Source: Inonotus obliquus (lineage: Eukaryota; Basidiomycota; Agaricomycetes; Hymenochaetales; Hymenochaetaceae). From it: a DNA stretch of 64,000 nt. This document shows, piece after piece, positions 1-12,381 of this stretch (the first letter of the stretch is position 1; every line of letters begins with the position of its first letter). The DNA is taken from contig JAJHTX010000011.1 in the NCBI GenBank assembly GCA_032164295.1, forward strand, positions 62,001 to 126,000. Reading direction: 5' to 3'. The notes below the pieces were generated by a model. It ran no database searches, was not told where the DNA came from, and saw nothing but the letters and a program-made list of their open reading frames with translations. A program made the position numbers and the translations under genes.

Positions 1-1316
1 CCATTCATCCATCCTATTTCCTCTCGCCAATTCCATCCAGATCCTCGTTCACCTGATTGCCTCTCCCCTAACGTCCCCTCTTTTTCGTTTAATCCTCTTT
101 GTTCCGCCGCCCATTGACTACGGGCCCGCGGCAGGCCCGCTCATTGACTCCTCGATGTTTACCTTCATCTTCTCGATTGTCTATTGATTAACTTGCTTCA
201 CTGATTTATGACTGTAGATATTGGCCTTCAAGAACCCTTTTTTTATATTTTTTTAAAAACTTGTTCTTCTCTCGAGGTGGATTTCCCTTTATCCTTTTCT
301 TTTTTCTCTTTTTCTCCTTTTTCGGTGACAACTTATCATGGCATTCAACTTATAACATAGCACAAGTAGCTCGACCAGCAATAACACACTTCGTAGGTCT
401 TATCATTTCTTTCCGCACTCCATACCATACGTACCCACATACTATTCCTCGTGTACAATTTATATTCACGAATGAAGTCATTCGGATGAAATAGAACTCG
501 ACTTTGGATGGAACTCATCTTGGGCTTGAAGAGGCTTGAAGCGAGCAACTTAACACTTATAACTCTAACTTCCAAGCAAGGGGTAGCATATAATTTCTGG
601 AGTACTAATGCTAGTTAGTCTTCGATGCATAGCGTAACATTCGTCTTGACTTATACGGAAAGCTGAATGCATTCATATACGATAACACTATCATCATAGG
701 TAATTATGTACCTAGGTCCCAACAACGATACCTTGAAGAAGGGAATAGCGAAAACAACGTCGTCTTGCCTTGCGTTTTGGAATCAAGCTTTCAGAAGTAT
801 TCGTTGTACTCCCAGCAATCACCTAAAATAATAAATAATCCCGATAGCCAACGGGCCGTTTCCGCGTCCCGCGATCGGGAAGACATCAATCGAATTTTTC
901 TATTAAACTTCATTGTATTTCCATTGTATTCCCCCCTCTCTCATTAAGCTTGACCTCAACGTGTACGCATCACGTAGCATCACAACATCATCGGTCCACA
1001 GTCCCAAGACGAGAAGTATAGCAAGGACAGCAAGAATCTCTTCAACTCAACAAGATGAATCTCGATCCTCCGGAACTGAACCTAGCAAAGTACACCATCT
1101 GGATATTCAAAGTACTCACCCTCATTTCATCGTAATTCATTTCCGAGACCTCCGTTCAATGTGAATTAAAGCTGAGGGTCGGATATCTCTGGTTACTTAT
1201 AACCAGGTTTGTATATAACTCCGACTGACGTTATCACAGCAAATTTCCTCTGGTAGGAAGTCCTTCGCTACATACATCACATTAAACATAGATGGCTCAT
1301 AACTCCGGTGCATAGC

Positions 1317-1805
1317 TCAAGATGCAGACTGCGATTCAAGCTGCGTACAAATCCGCAGCACATCCACGTCCAGGCAACCAGAAGAAAACCCATCTGGATA
1401 AGCCGAATTTATTTTGCAGAACGATTCTGGGGTCCGCCTCGTGTCCAGGGAAAGGTCAAAGCCTATTAGGCAATCTGTGCTGAAGTTGTATTTTGTGTAA
1501 CGGTGATATAACGACCCGAAGGGGTAAATACGTTTACATGGACCCATACATGTAATCGGGAGGAAATATTTATTACTAAAATGATTCTCGACTACCCACC
1601 ACATTCTCGGGTTCACCGCGTGTCCAGGCAGACTTGCAACTTCGACTCTCATTTCCTCATACACCGTGCCCCAATGTACCGCGTAAGGTGAAGAGGTGAA
1701 CTGATCAATCAGACGGAAGCAAGGGTTCATCAGATCCAAAAGATGAACACGGGATCTCGCAACCAGGGGGTCGTGCTGGCTTATGTAAGCACCGCTCAAT
1801 TCCAT
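1317..1805 (-). CDS. Hypothetical 162-aa open frame, doubtful
   Basis: This single open frame of 162 codons is the longest in the first 4.5 kb. The product has mixed composition with several Cys and Trp residues, no signal peptide and no recognisable domain. Two short internal stretches around the phrase LPGHAVNPRMWW and LDTRRTPESF resemble each other at the nucleotide level, which could be a diverged micro-duplication. No intron signals clearly extend it. I do not recognise it; it may be a real small gene, an exon of a larger one, or chance. Confidence 0.2.
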   Translation of the reverse strand: MELSGAYISQHDPLVARSRVHLLDLMNPCFRLIDQFTSSPYAVHWGTVYEEMRVEVASLPGHAVNPRMWWVVENHFSNKYFLPITCMGPCKRIYPFGSLYHRYTKYNFSTDCLIGFDLSLDTRRTPESFCKINSAYPDGFSSGCLDVDVLRICTQLESQSAS

Positions 1806-3220
1806 TATCTCTCAACCTGCCATATCTAGGCGTGCCTCGAGGCGACGAGCAATGCAGCTTTGCACCCTATGTTGTCCTTCACCCCTGCTAAGCGAAAAAC
1901 GATGTCGGCCGACAGCCTTGCTCGACACAGACACACTCACCAGTAATTCCAGGGTATTTTCTTCTACATTCACCTTGACATCGGCTTAACAACGAATGAT
2001 AAGCAGGACGACCCTCCTAAACTGGACGGCGTTCTTTTCCCGCAAATCAAGCGTTCGGTGGAGGGCGGAGGGCGGAAGTGCGTATCGGCTAGACTGGATA
2101 GTTTTTTTCTTACATAATCCTTTATTTATTACCCGACAACAGAATTCTCGCACCGTGCAAAGACCAATGAAAAGCAGAGACAACACAGATCCGGGTCCTC
2201 CTCTTTCCCTAATACCACACGTTGCACGTTGAAGTCTCAGCGCTGTACAGAAGAGCCAAATAAAGTCCTGCACAAAAGCGCGATGCTTTACTATTCAATA
2301 TCCATGTCATGTGTAAACTCGACGATCGTCAATGGGGATCATCGATTCGTGCTAGCAGTTCGCTCTCATCCAAGAACAAAATTGCAAACTCGTTTGCTAG
2401 AAGAGAACACTTGGGCATCTATACATAGGCGAGGATGATCCCAGCGGTACTCACGAGATACTTCAACCCACGCGGGCGTAAACTCTAAAACTCTCGTCTG
2501 TGGAAGATAACCAAAACGGATTATGCAGAGACTCGTGTCGGTGCGCGTTGTTCTTCGGCGTCGCTAGAACACACTCATATCTACGCCGGATTCTCAGATG
2601 TTAGCAACTTTATTCCTCTATTTTCCAAGAACATCCACCTGCTTATCGACACACCACATCCCGGAGCGGAGCAGAAACATAATCCGATTAAACTCCCAAA
2701 ATTTCATAATCCCGGGTCCCATTGAGGTTCAGAGGTCATGCGAACGCCACTCGGAACTCATCTCCAATATAGCTTGAGAATTCCTTGTGGGCTGTGGGCG
2801 GAGGGTTATTCACTTGGAGAGGATTGAGGGAAGGTCAGAATCGCTACTTAAGTTGTCGGTCTACAAATTCCCAACTAGGCCGAGACAATAAGGACGAAGA
2901 GGAGTAGAGTCTTCATCCCGTGGATGAAGGCTTCCAACTTCCAAGATTCTTCCAGGATTCTCCTGATCCCCGTTCCGGATCGTTTTATAGCTTCCGTAGA
3001 ATCGAGAAGGACTTGGACCTCAGAGCGGCTATAAGGATATTTTATCCTCTGTTTCTAATTCATCTCCCGGACTCTCGAGTCTTGGATTTTATCCGCTAAT
3101 GGTAGAAGAACTAATTAACTCAGCGAAGCAAGAACACCAACCATCACTTGTTCAATTGTCTCATAGCTACAAGACCTTTGCTTAAACCTTGACGTTTGAT
3201 CCGTCTCTCAAGTAACCAGG

Positions 3221-3243
3221 GGAGGAGGAGGAGGAGGAGGAGG
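3221..3243 (+). repeat. (GGA)n microsatellite
   Basis: About seven to eight uninterrupted GGA units in otherwise non-coding sequence. Confidence 0.9.
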
Positions 3244-4598
3244 GAAAGTACTAGAAGCACGAAGAGTAAAAAGATTGGAGAACTTCAACGCACTAGTCTT
3301 TTCAAAAACCTCGAATCATGGAGCATCAGATAGTCCAATAAGTAAGCTTTTCACCGTGAGCGTATACAAAAAAAACTTCCATTTCTTCGAAGTTGGCCGT
3401 CGTCGGAGTTCAGCGTCGATTCGAGAGCTCAAACATGGTAACACAAGTTTGGGAATATATTGCGCACTTAAGAGTATAGACTGGGTAAACATACCAAGCC
3501 GTGATCGCCGTCCAAGGCAAGGGTTGAATAACATCGCCCTACCTTTTCGATATCAATATGATCCAGGTAAACTGAAAAGAAAGCGTACTCTCATATCCTA
3601 GAACGATTTGAAGTTTTCCAAACCTCCCCGACTAGAACGGTCCTTTCGTCATACTATACTTCTCGAATCCAAATAGTTTCTAATACCGAACAACCTCTAA
3701 GCTCAGGAGAATGACGTCCAAATACATCCTCCAACACAAACCTTGAGTACACAAAATGATCTCCCCGAGTTGAGTTCCGCTGTCAAGAACAACAAGCCGC
3801 CTTTCATTCACAGCGCACTAAAACTGAATTGCAGAAGCGAACGAAGGCGATGATCCGTCTATATGTACGATCATTCAACCAACGGTCAAGTCCGACTCGG
3901 TCCTTTTAACAGCAGTCGAGCACCGAGTCCCCTCATGTAATACATGCATCTCACAACTTTGATTGAGACCGATACGCAAGGATCATCGTTCCTCTGGGAA
4001 GTAGACTTCACTTCCCTTTCTCCTGTAAACCAGAAATAGAGAAACCAGGGGTGGACGGGGGTCTTGTATCCACCCACCAAACGACCGGTTCTCAGTTTGG
4101 AGGTCGAGGATCTTTATACTGCTCCGAGGAACAGATGGATGGGAAACGTCGAAAGTGTTGAGTTAAAGATTCATGCGCAATACTTTACGACCGTAGTACT
4201 TAGAATTTCCTTGACTGTTGTTACACCCTGTATGCACGGAACAAAGCATGAGCGAACATCAATTATTTCCCTTGTAAGTGGACGTACCTCCGGTCAAAGT
4301 TTATCTGTCCCTTGTCTCCATGCGCACCAGAGACAAATCATGAACCTTGACTTAATCCAAGAAGAGTTTAAGCACACAAGTGTGTTGCAGAAGAAAATTT
4401 AAAATAAGATAACATCATTAATAGGTTCCACAAAGCGGCGAATCGAGAAGTGCGTATGTGCTGGATATCATAGATGCATAGAATGATATAAAGAAAGTTA
4501 GTACAATACTTCTCTCACGACTGAACCAACTGGAAGGTCGTAATTAACCAGCTGTATTCAGCCGGCGCAACCCGAAATGTCCAACAATAAGATAACGA

Positions 4599-7500
4599 TC
4601 AATCCTCATCCGCAAATCGTAGCACTTGCGCATCTTCATCGATAGCGACGGTTCTATATCCTGAGCGTGCGCGGTAGCTTCGAGTAAACGGCAGGCTTGA
4701 GGATACTTTCTCCCAAGCGATACCAATAAGACCAACGATGAACCATGGGATAGATGCCAGAGTATCCAGAACGGTGGACTCTGAGTACGCCGGTCGAATG
4801 TCCGGACCCGGTAGACGAATTGTCCTGCATCAAGCAAGCAAGGTCAATCACACCGAAAAAAACAGATGAAGAACGTAAGACGAACCCTCTCGCAAGACCA
4901 CTGCGTCTATAGATCCAGTACCCTACCAGACCCGCCAAGGCAATCGGTACGAACAGGACGAAAAACCAAAAGAAGAAACCGTGTCCCTTGATACCTGGAC
5001 ACAAGTGTTCTGCACCCCTGTCTAATCTCTTCCCTCCTTCACAAGTAGAGTACGGAATTTTTCGATATGCTGTACGCTCGTACCAGTAGTCCTGGTCGTA
5101 CGAGCAAGTGTCATCGTTGGGCAAAGGTGAAGCTCCAGATACGAAGACGCAGTCTCCCGCGAGGTTTCTGACGTGATTGAACTCGCTATCAAAGCTGGTC
5201 AGATATAAGCAGACAGCCACGAGAAGTACCTCACGTACCACTCAAAATCAGAATCGATGCAGGCACAGTTATTGGTAATCGTCTCTTTGACCTTCTTAAA
5301 CTCAGTGCCAATAAAACAGTTTCTATCGCGTAGTCGACGATGGTAAAGTGTCTAAAGAGCACACTGGTCACCAATAGTGTAGCATCACAAAGCAGGAAAC
5401 GTACTCTTCTTCCAAACAGGCATTTTTCTTCACGTTCTTCCGACGGGCTCCACAGCTCAAAGTCGTCACTTTCTGGGTTCTCTGCATCAAATACACCTAC
5501 GCAAATGCGTCAGTCAAGTTGAATAGATAATCATAAAACGTTTACATTTTTTGTGCGTCAGTTGCGAGAAGTCAAGGTGAACGGCGACAGCAGATAAAGT
5601 TGAGCGAGGATAGTAGCCGAAGAGAATGAAGCGCCGACTCGTATCTGACGGTACTGTGACAATGGACTTCACCCGCATCTTCTCCTGAGAGAACTGATAT
5701 TCACGCCAGTTGATGCCCTCGTCTGTACTGAACAGTACATGATCAGTTGGCTCCTCGTCGTTGACGATAACGAGAATCGAGCCGGAATCGCCGAACTCCC
5801 AAAGGTGCGCATCCTTATGGATTTCTTCCCATGTGAAGCCTGCATCACGGCTTAGGAAAGTATCGCTGTCGGTGTATGGGGCAAGAGTCTCGCCAACGTT
5901 TCCGACGGCCATGAGTAGCCCAGGTACTGAGGGGCTGCTGTAAGTTGCTCGCGTATCAAAGCGTTCCGTATACCCATGGATTTGAAGAGCGCATTTCTAG
6001 ATGGGCATCCCATAAGCTGCAAGCGCTGTGACAAGAACTTGGAGACATACAGTAGATGTACAGCCATACGACTGCCCGAGTGAGTCGGTCATTGGGGGTG
6101 TCAGTGGTTTCCAGCTACCTCCTGCTCATAGTCTGTCAGATAGCTTGTCGGTGTGGAGTGGTGTATAACAGACTAACCGTCGTTGTGTGTGATTCGGGTT
6201 TGCAACTCCTTGGTCCCCGACATGAATGCACTATCAGGGTTTGACACAACATTGACGAGCGCAATGCCGTCCAGTTTGATCATCTTCTCAAAGTCAACGT
6301 AGCCTCTGTCGTTCCGGTTGACATTTTCAAGCGAAACACCAAAGTAAGTTCCGTTCCCGTTGGATTTCATAATTACGCCCCAATACGGCGCTGGGAACTC
6401 GGACGTCGTGAGGTGCATGAAGACCGACTTGGTGCTCGACTCCAGAATCGTGTAAGCCTGTTAAGTCTCTGAGGAATAGCACATCAGAAGAGTCTAGTCG
6501 GGACGTACGTGATTTTGGGGCTGAAGACTAGAAGGGAAGACGCCCGCAGCGAACTTCTCTCCATCCATGGAAACCTGGAGGTCTAGAGATTGACGCTCTT
6601 CGAGATACTGTAGACCATACTTAGCTCGAAGCCGTGAACATGCAAGGGCGCACTCACCTCCGCAACGATAAGAAACTCCGAGAACTTAGCAAATCCCACA
6701 ACCCGGTCAAACAATACCCTCTTGTGGTCAAAGAACTTCTTTCCGCCGACTAACTGTAGTGGATTCGCGTTCACGTTGAACGTCCGCTGGTCACCCTTCT
6801 TGTCCTTATACGACTCGCACAGTATCTGCGTCCTATCAATGACCAGGTCTTTATCTCGTGCCCAAGCGCAGTTGCGCACGTAACGATCGATTAGGTCCCA
6901 CGATCGACCATTATTAATTGAGTAATACGCTTCTGCATGACAGTTGCCCGAGTTGCTTTCACAGTCTGCATTGCCAGTCCAGATGAGATATTCAGAATTC
7001 GGCTGGAAGTGTAAGATAACTGCATTGAATGTATTAGGTGGGAGAGGCGCGTTCTGGGGATTCCAGCTGCGACCAGCATCCGTGGTGTAATAGAACTTCT
7101 TTGATGCTGTCAGGAGATACCCGCGATGATCCGCGTGGCTATGGAGGTAGAAGACGACGAAGCGTTCGTCAGGGAAGGGTTGCGACCAAGTATACCCCTC
7201 GTTACTCGATTGCCAGACGTCGCCATCGCGTAGTCGTACGAGGATGGTCTATGTTCATTATTAGAAGGGGTAAGGGATGAGTCACGATGATCAAACTCAC
7301 TGTCGAATCCTTGAAGTAAGCATATTGCACAATTTCTGATGGGAACTCGAATGTCTGGTGAATGATCTCTCCTTCCTCCGGTTGTGCCAAGGAGCAATCC
7401 TTCTGCACAGGTGAATCCTTGGTGACACCCCGACTCTTGTCGCAAGTATTACCAGGGATAAGCCGATAACCAGAAGACCCTAAGTACTTGCCTGACGGTT

Positions 7501-9577
7501 CACGACAAGTTCCAGGTGGGATCGGTTCTGGCCCGGCAGGCACGCACTGGTCGCCATTCCGGATGAAGTTATAGTCACATTCGTAGTCGGCATCTGTGCA
7601 TGGGCAGTTTTCCTCATGCTCAACGGGATCGTCGAACTTGTGACCCACGTAACAATCTGCACCAGACTTTCGACGCCGATACCATTGCTTATGACCCATG
7701 ATGCACTCGCTATCGCTACCGCCGCGCGCGTACCACTTGTCGAAGTCGTTATCTCTACATTGACGAATTCGGGTCGGAGCAAAGTCGAGGTACACCACCA
7801 CGAAACGACCTTCTCCAGTTTGATCCCTCCGAGCAAGCTGTCCGACAAGCATGAATTTCTGGGAAGTCGAGTCTGGCACAGTCGTCAACGCGCGGGCCCG
7901 TAGTCGGTGATCAAGAGTAAGACTCTTCCAGGTGTTTCCTAGGTCGCTAGAGTATTTCACTTCGTTCACCCCCTCTTCGTCGTTTACAAGTACCATGATG
8001 CTACCCTGATCACCGAACTCGTACTTATGCGCCTCGCGTGCGACCATCTTCCAACTCAAACCAGCATCGGTACTTAAGAACGTGTCGCACTCTTCGTAGG
8101 ACTTCAGGTACGAGCCAACAGAGCCGACGGCGAGAACGAGACCGGGAGCAGGAGAGCTGAACACGCGCCCGAAATTATGCGGCGAGGTGACACTATGAAG
8201 ATGCAGAGAACACGCATCTTCGTCATTAGGGTCACATCCGATACTTGCACCCGTTATATCGCGACTAGGTGGAACAAGGCGCTTCCAGGTAGATCCATCG
8301 TCGAAAGTTATACGACTTTGCAGCTGCTTGCCCGCACCACGTCCCTCGACGTCCTGGGCATTGGCGACAACGTTCGCGATTCCAACTCCTTCAACTCCGT
8401 AGATGGTCTCGAAGTCAACAAAGCCAAGATCGTTCCTATTTGTGTCGCGAAGACTTTCGACAAAGAATGTCCCATTGGAGTTGCTGACGAAAAGGGTGCC
8501 AATCGTAGCTTGAGGGTGCAATAGGACGTCAACGCCAAGGGCATGCGTTGTTCCTTCAACGATTGTGTATGCATTTTCTCGTAGTTGCGCACTCGATTGA
8601 TGAGGGAAACGGGCACGAGCCCAGGTCTGCGCATCAACACTGACATACAGCAACATGTCTCCTGACCCCACAAGATCCTTCAACGCGACGACAGCAAACT
8701 TGGATACTATCGCGAAAGCAAGAACACCTCGAGCGTTCTTGCCAATTCCAAGGTCGACAATTCGCTGATCAGACTTGAAGAAGTCCGTGGATGCAAACAA
8801 ACGGGACGAGGACAGCGTATGGGACCCCGAGTTAGAAGTAGTGTCGAAAGCGACGCAATAGATCATATCATGATGGGCATCATGTTTGAAGTCCTTTGAC
8901 GAGTGCGCAAACTGACATCGCGAGGTTTCGGAAAGCAGGAGTTCGGGAGTGGACCCAAAGGCGTCTTTGGTGTAGTACGTCTCGTCATGGCAGACCATAC
9001 CCCAACCGAGAGCAGACTTAATACATTTGGTGCCTTGGTAAAGGATGTATCCAAAGCTGGACGCGTCCGAATGAAAAGATAAAGGAAAGGGGACGTAGGA
9101 TGGCGGAATGGGCATCTCGAATGACTGCCATGTCTTCCCTCGGTCCGAAGTTCGGTAATGCGTGGTATCCTTCGTCAAGACAAAGGCCTATAGGCACTAA
9201 GTACTTATCAGAAAAAAGGGTATATAGGCTACACACATAGCGGTTCTCAAATGGATGTTCGATAACCTGGATCGCTTTGCCTCTAGGGATATTATCTGCG
9301 GCTGCCCACGACTTCCCTTCGTCCTGTGATACGTAGACTACACCATCGCTCGAGTCGAAGTATATCGCGCTCTGAAGGGTAGTAAGTATCGGATATCCCT
9401 TAGAATGAAATAGGAACTCACTGTCGTATCATCGAAAAAGAATAATTGACTTGGGAAGTTGTGGAATGGAGTATACGCAACTATGGGATCCCCCTGCGCT
9501 CGTACGGCAGAGAGTATGCTAAGAAAAGTAGCCGCGAGCAAAAGCAGTAACCCGGTTGTTTGACTTGTCCGGGGCAT
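4599..9577 (-). CDS. VPS10: Vps10/sortilin-type vacuolar protein sorting receptor, 12 inferred exons
   Basis: Type I membrane receptor that cycles between late Golgi and endosome to sort vacuolar hydrolases such as carboxypeptidase Y (family knowledge). Inferred exons: 9577-9422, 9371-9237, 9187-7301, 7248-6658, 6607-6509, 6457-6178, 6121-6051, 5996-5546, 5496-5405, 5351-5239, 5194-4886, 4824-4599; all junctions are GT-AG and keep frame, giving 1,469 aa. The start is the Met just before a signal peptide ([19 protein letters not shown]). Two tandem VPS10 propeller domains follow, seen as repeated Asp-box-like phrases ([39 protein letters not shown]), each closed by a Cys-rich 10CC module ([13 protein letters not shown] and CLFGRR...NCFIG). 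A transmembrane helix lies near residues 1360-1385, then a second hydrophobic stretch and a tail with [15 protein letters not shown], typical of fungal Vps10. The gene is intact, with no stop or frameshift. Confidence 0.95.
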
Positions 9578-10835
9578 GGAGACGAAGATGGGTGTACGCG
9601 TCGACTGCACACAGGAATCGCGTTTTTGTGACTTGAGGCGTGCGCAGCAAGTGCTGGCCGCTTCCACGAGTCGTTTCGAGTACGTAGTTCCAGTAGTCTC
9701 TGTTGTTCTATGAGATTACTGGTGTAGACCAGGAGTAAAATAAGGAGAGAACGAGAGGTAAGTTAGTATCTTGAACGTTGTGCATGCACTGGTGTAGAAC
9801 ACGTATCCCACCAACGGAATTAGGTCATCGCGTCGATCAACAGCACAGAATCGGTATTGTAGTTATGTAATACTCACAACATTCATGGCTAAATCCTACG
9901 TAGTCAAAATCTGACTCTGGTATACCTTTGGCTCGAATGCCTTCATGTGTCTTCTCACTGAAATTGATTGACGGAACTGGTAGATCCCAAGACTTGTCAA
10001 AGGAGAAATGAGCGTTGCAAGAGCTCTATCTTTCATGCACGACAAGCTGAGTTGATGCCTGAGCAGCTCGAGGAACACCGCAGTTACCGGTTTGAGCTAT
10101 ACTTCATGCGCTTTGCTGCCCTGGATGTCTTTCTGCTCTCAACTATGCAGTCCAGGCGTTCTGCGCAAGGGAACCGTGAACCTCGTTGGGCTGGCATCTC
10201 AGCTGCGCTCTGGTGCCGAGCATAGGTAAACGTTTCACCTAAATATTTCACGTTCTCGTTCTCATAGTACTTCCCAATCAATACGCTGCCTTGCCCGACG
10301 AGCCTAGCGCAGTGAGAGCCGAATGTGTGACCACAATGAGCTTGCCGAGCTACGACCAATCGATTCTCTTGCGCCATTGTCATAGTTTCAACTTTCCGCG
10401 GTCTTATGCCCTCAAGCCATAGTTTGCCCACGAAGTATTGGAGGACGACTCGAGCGGGGCTAAAAAGGAAGCACTGAGGCAACTGGTTAACCGTCTCCGC
10501 AAACGACTTTCTGCGCGCTAGATCTCAAAGGTTGACCTCGAGGCTGACTATCTGGAAATATGTTCTCAAGGTATCTCAGCCTAGGTAAGAACTTCCTTGT
10601 ACACAGTTTTGTCGATTTAGCTCTCTCCCCTAACCAAAGCTTCCTACAATATTCCCGATCGCGAACGAGAGGAGCATTGGTCTGTGCGGGGCTAAAAGAT
10701 TTCACTGTACCGCCAGTCATGTTATCGTTCGCATCTTTGTCTTCTTAAAATGCATGCGGGGATACCTTGCAGCAAGAAGACTGTCACGTTCATCATCATC
10801 AACCAGTCGCGAAATGCAAACGTGTTTTGGTCATA
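9578..10835. other. Intergenic; only doubtful short frames
   Basis: The stretch between the start of VPS10 and the next + strand gene holds the divergent promoters. A minus-strand frame of 132 codons (10084-10482) and another of 77 codons (10487-10720) are open, but I recognise no domain and see no clear splice pattern joining them. They could be exons of an unrecognised gene. Confidence 0.4.
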
Positions 10836-11341
10836 ATGTCCGAAGTCCAGTCCAGCCGCTCATTCTTCTCATCCAGTGTGTCCGATGCAGACTCGATTAC
10901 TACGCTCGAACAATGGTTCGAGATCCATCCGCTCTCATTCAAGCGCTCGACCTGGCGGAATAAACCCTTCAATAAGTATATTGCCACATTGAAGTACCCA
11001 AAGTTCATCGAAAGCGAGGAGGTGTGTTTATCAACTCCTATTCTCTCATTGACTAAAATATTTGCCAGGCGATACGACTCGTGAGTCTCGGCCTTCCAGA
11101 AGACATGCATCAGGAGATTGGCCTGTACCAGTCGTGGTTGCATGAGCTACCTCGCAAAAAGATTGAAGATGAAGATTGTTACAGCTTTCAGACATGGTTC
11201 ATGTACATCCTGGGCTCTTGGGTATCCTTGCGGTTGATTCCAGAAGACGACGATAGTACTGTAGCTCGTAGGAAGGGCGTGGACAACATGATAGATTTGG
11301 CATTTGGAGTGCGCAAGGGTGCCAAGCAAATGTGGCTGTAA
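10836..11341 (+). CDS. Unknown small protein, spliced
   Basis: The start ATG at 10836 opens MSEVQSSRSFF. A 47-bp intron (11022-11068, GTGTGT...CCAG) joins IESEE to AIRLVSLGLP in frame. The ~152-aa product is acidic-basic mixed, rich in aromatic residues (WFEIHPLSFK, WFMYILGSWVSL), with no signal peptide, and matches no family I know. The stop falls at CTGTAAGT, which is itself a good 5' splice site at 11338. A further exon could therefore follow, for example after the AG at 11369 or at 11448, where the latter would add a C-x2-C phrase SCPICGF. The 3' end is therefore uncertain. It reads as a real host gene because the intron and composition fit, but homologues must decide. Confidence 0.5.
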
Positions 11342-11632
11342 GTATTAGCTGTGTCCTTAATGGGTACAGGTGTTTGGCAATCCGTACAAAAAAGTTGGCC
11401 ATTCCCACGGTCTCGCTTAGCCTTCCAAGTGATTGACGGTCCCACAGATCCTGTCCCATCTGTGGATTCAACATTCGACACGGTGAAATAATTGACACAA
11501 CACATTTATCACTTTGTAAATGTATCATATAGATGCATCTTATGCTTGGAAAAGTAAATATCTTAAAAAATCAAAATTTCGCCAAAAAACAATTGAGATA
11601 TGCATGATTTTATGTCATATCTCAAAAACTAA
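11342..11632. other. AT-rich flank of the Harbinger element
   Basis: No gene is seen. It may contain the last exon and 3' untranslated region of the unknown gene at 10836. The final three bases (TAA, 11630-11632) are the left copy of the Harbinger target-site duplication. Confidence 0.5.
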
Positions 11633-12381
11633 GGCCCTGTTTGGCTGCAGTCTGACTTGAGATCGTGATTTTTAGATCACCTCGATTTGCACAATGTGCA
11701 AATCGAGATAGACCGAGATCATCATTTTCACCAAACACGCCAAGGTGCTTTTACTGATAATATGCTAAAAAATAATAGTCAATAAAAAAATTCATGTTTT
11801 CGTGCATTTCTTGTCCCCCTTCCCCTCCCCCCTCTCACAAGCATCCTCCCATGGCATCACAGTACAAAACTCTTCATAATTTGCCTTTACTACTTTGTCT
11901 ATCAGCAGGCCTAGCAGTCCAGACCATTGCTGACCAATATGCTAAAGCAACTTGCAATTCGTCAATCTTGTCTGGATTAAAATATGTGCAGGAACTTCGA
12001 AATAGTCATCCAGATGTCTTCAAGTCAGTTCTAGGCTTGAATAAGCATGTTTTTGACAGGCTGTTGGATATATTGGAGATAAGGGGAGGATTTTCAAGCT
12101 TCAAACATGTTCAGATGGATAAGCAACTTGCAATTGTTTTATATATTGCTATATCTGGAGTGTCAAACAGATTGGCACAAAATCGATTTCAGAGAAGTGC
12201 AGAGACTATTTCAAAGTGAGTTTAGTTATGTCTAGTGAGCTTTTTGATTAATAAAAGAATACATATGCTTTCATCAAATCATCGAAGTTCTAACATTACC
12301 TAAAGTCTACGGTGCATATATCAAGCTGCCGCAATTAACAGACCCTACCCCCCATGAAATACAGTCAAACAGCAAGCTGTA

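Larger units (their letters stand above)
1..4598. other. No convincing gene; pyrimidine-rich and low-complexity flank
   Basis: I see no spliced or unspliced reading frame here that I can tie to a known family. The first 330 bases are rich in C/T, like a fungal promoter or 5' leader, and several short frames overlap on both strands without protein-like composition. The longest is listed separately at 1317-1805. A GGA microsatellite lies at 3221-3243. No tRNA with both A and B boxes was recognised. The stretch may hold an unrecognised short gene or 3' region of a neighbour outside the window. Confidence 0.5.

Noticed and set aside
3275..3601. 108-codon + frame after the GGA microsatellite
   Set aside because: Overlapped by an equally open antisense frame, no recognisable domain, low-complexity neighbourhood; not supported as a gene.
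10084..10482. Minus-strand 132-codon frame upstream of the unknown gene
   Set aside because: No domain, no supporting splice pattern and no homologue I recognise; kept only as a note in the intergenic entry.
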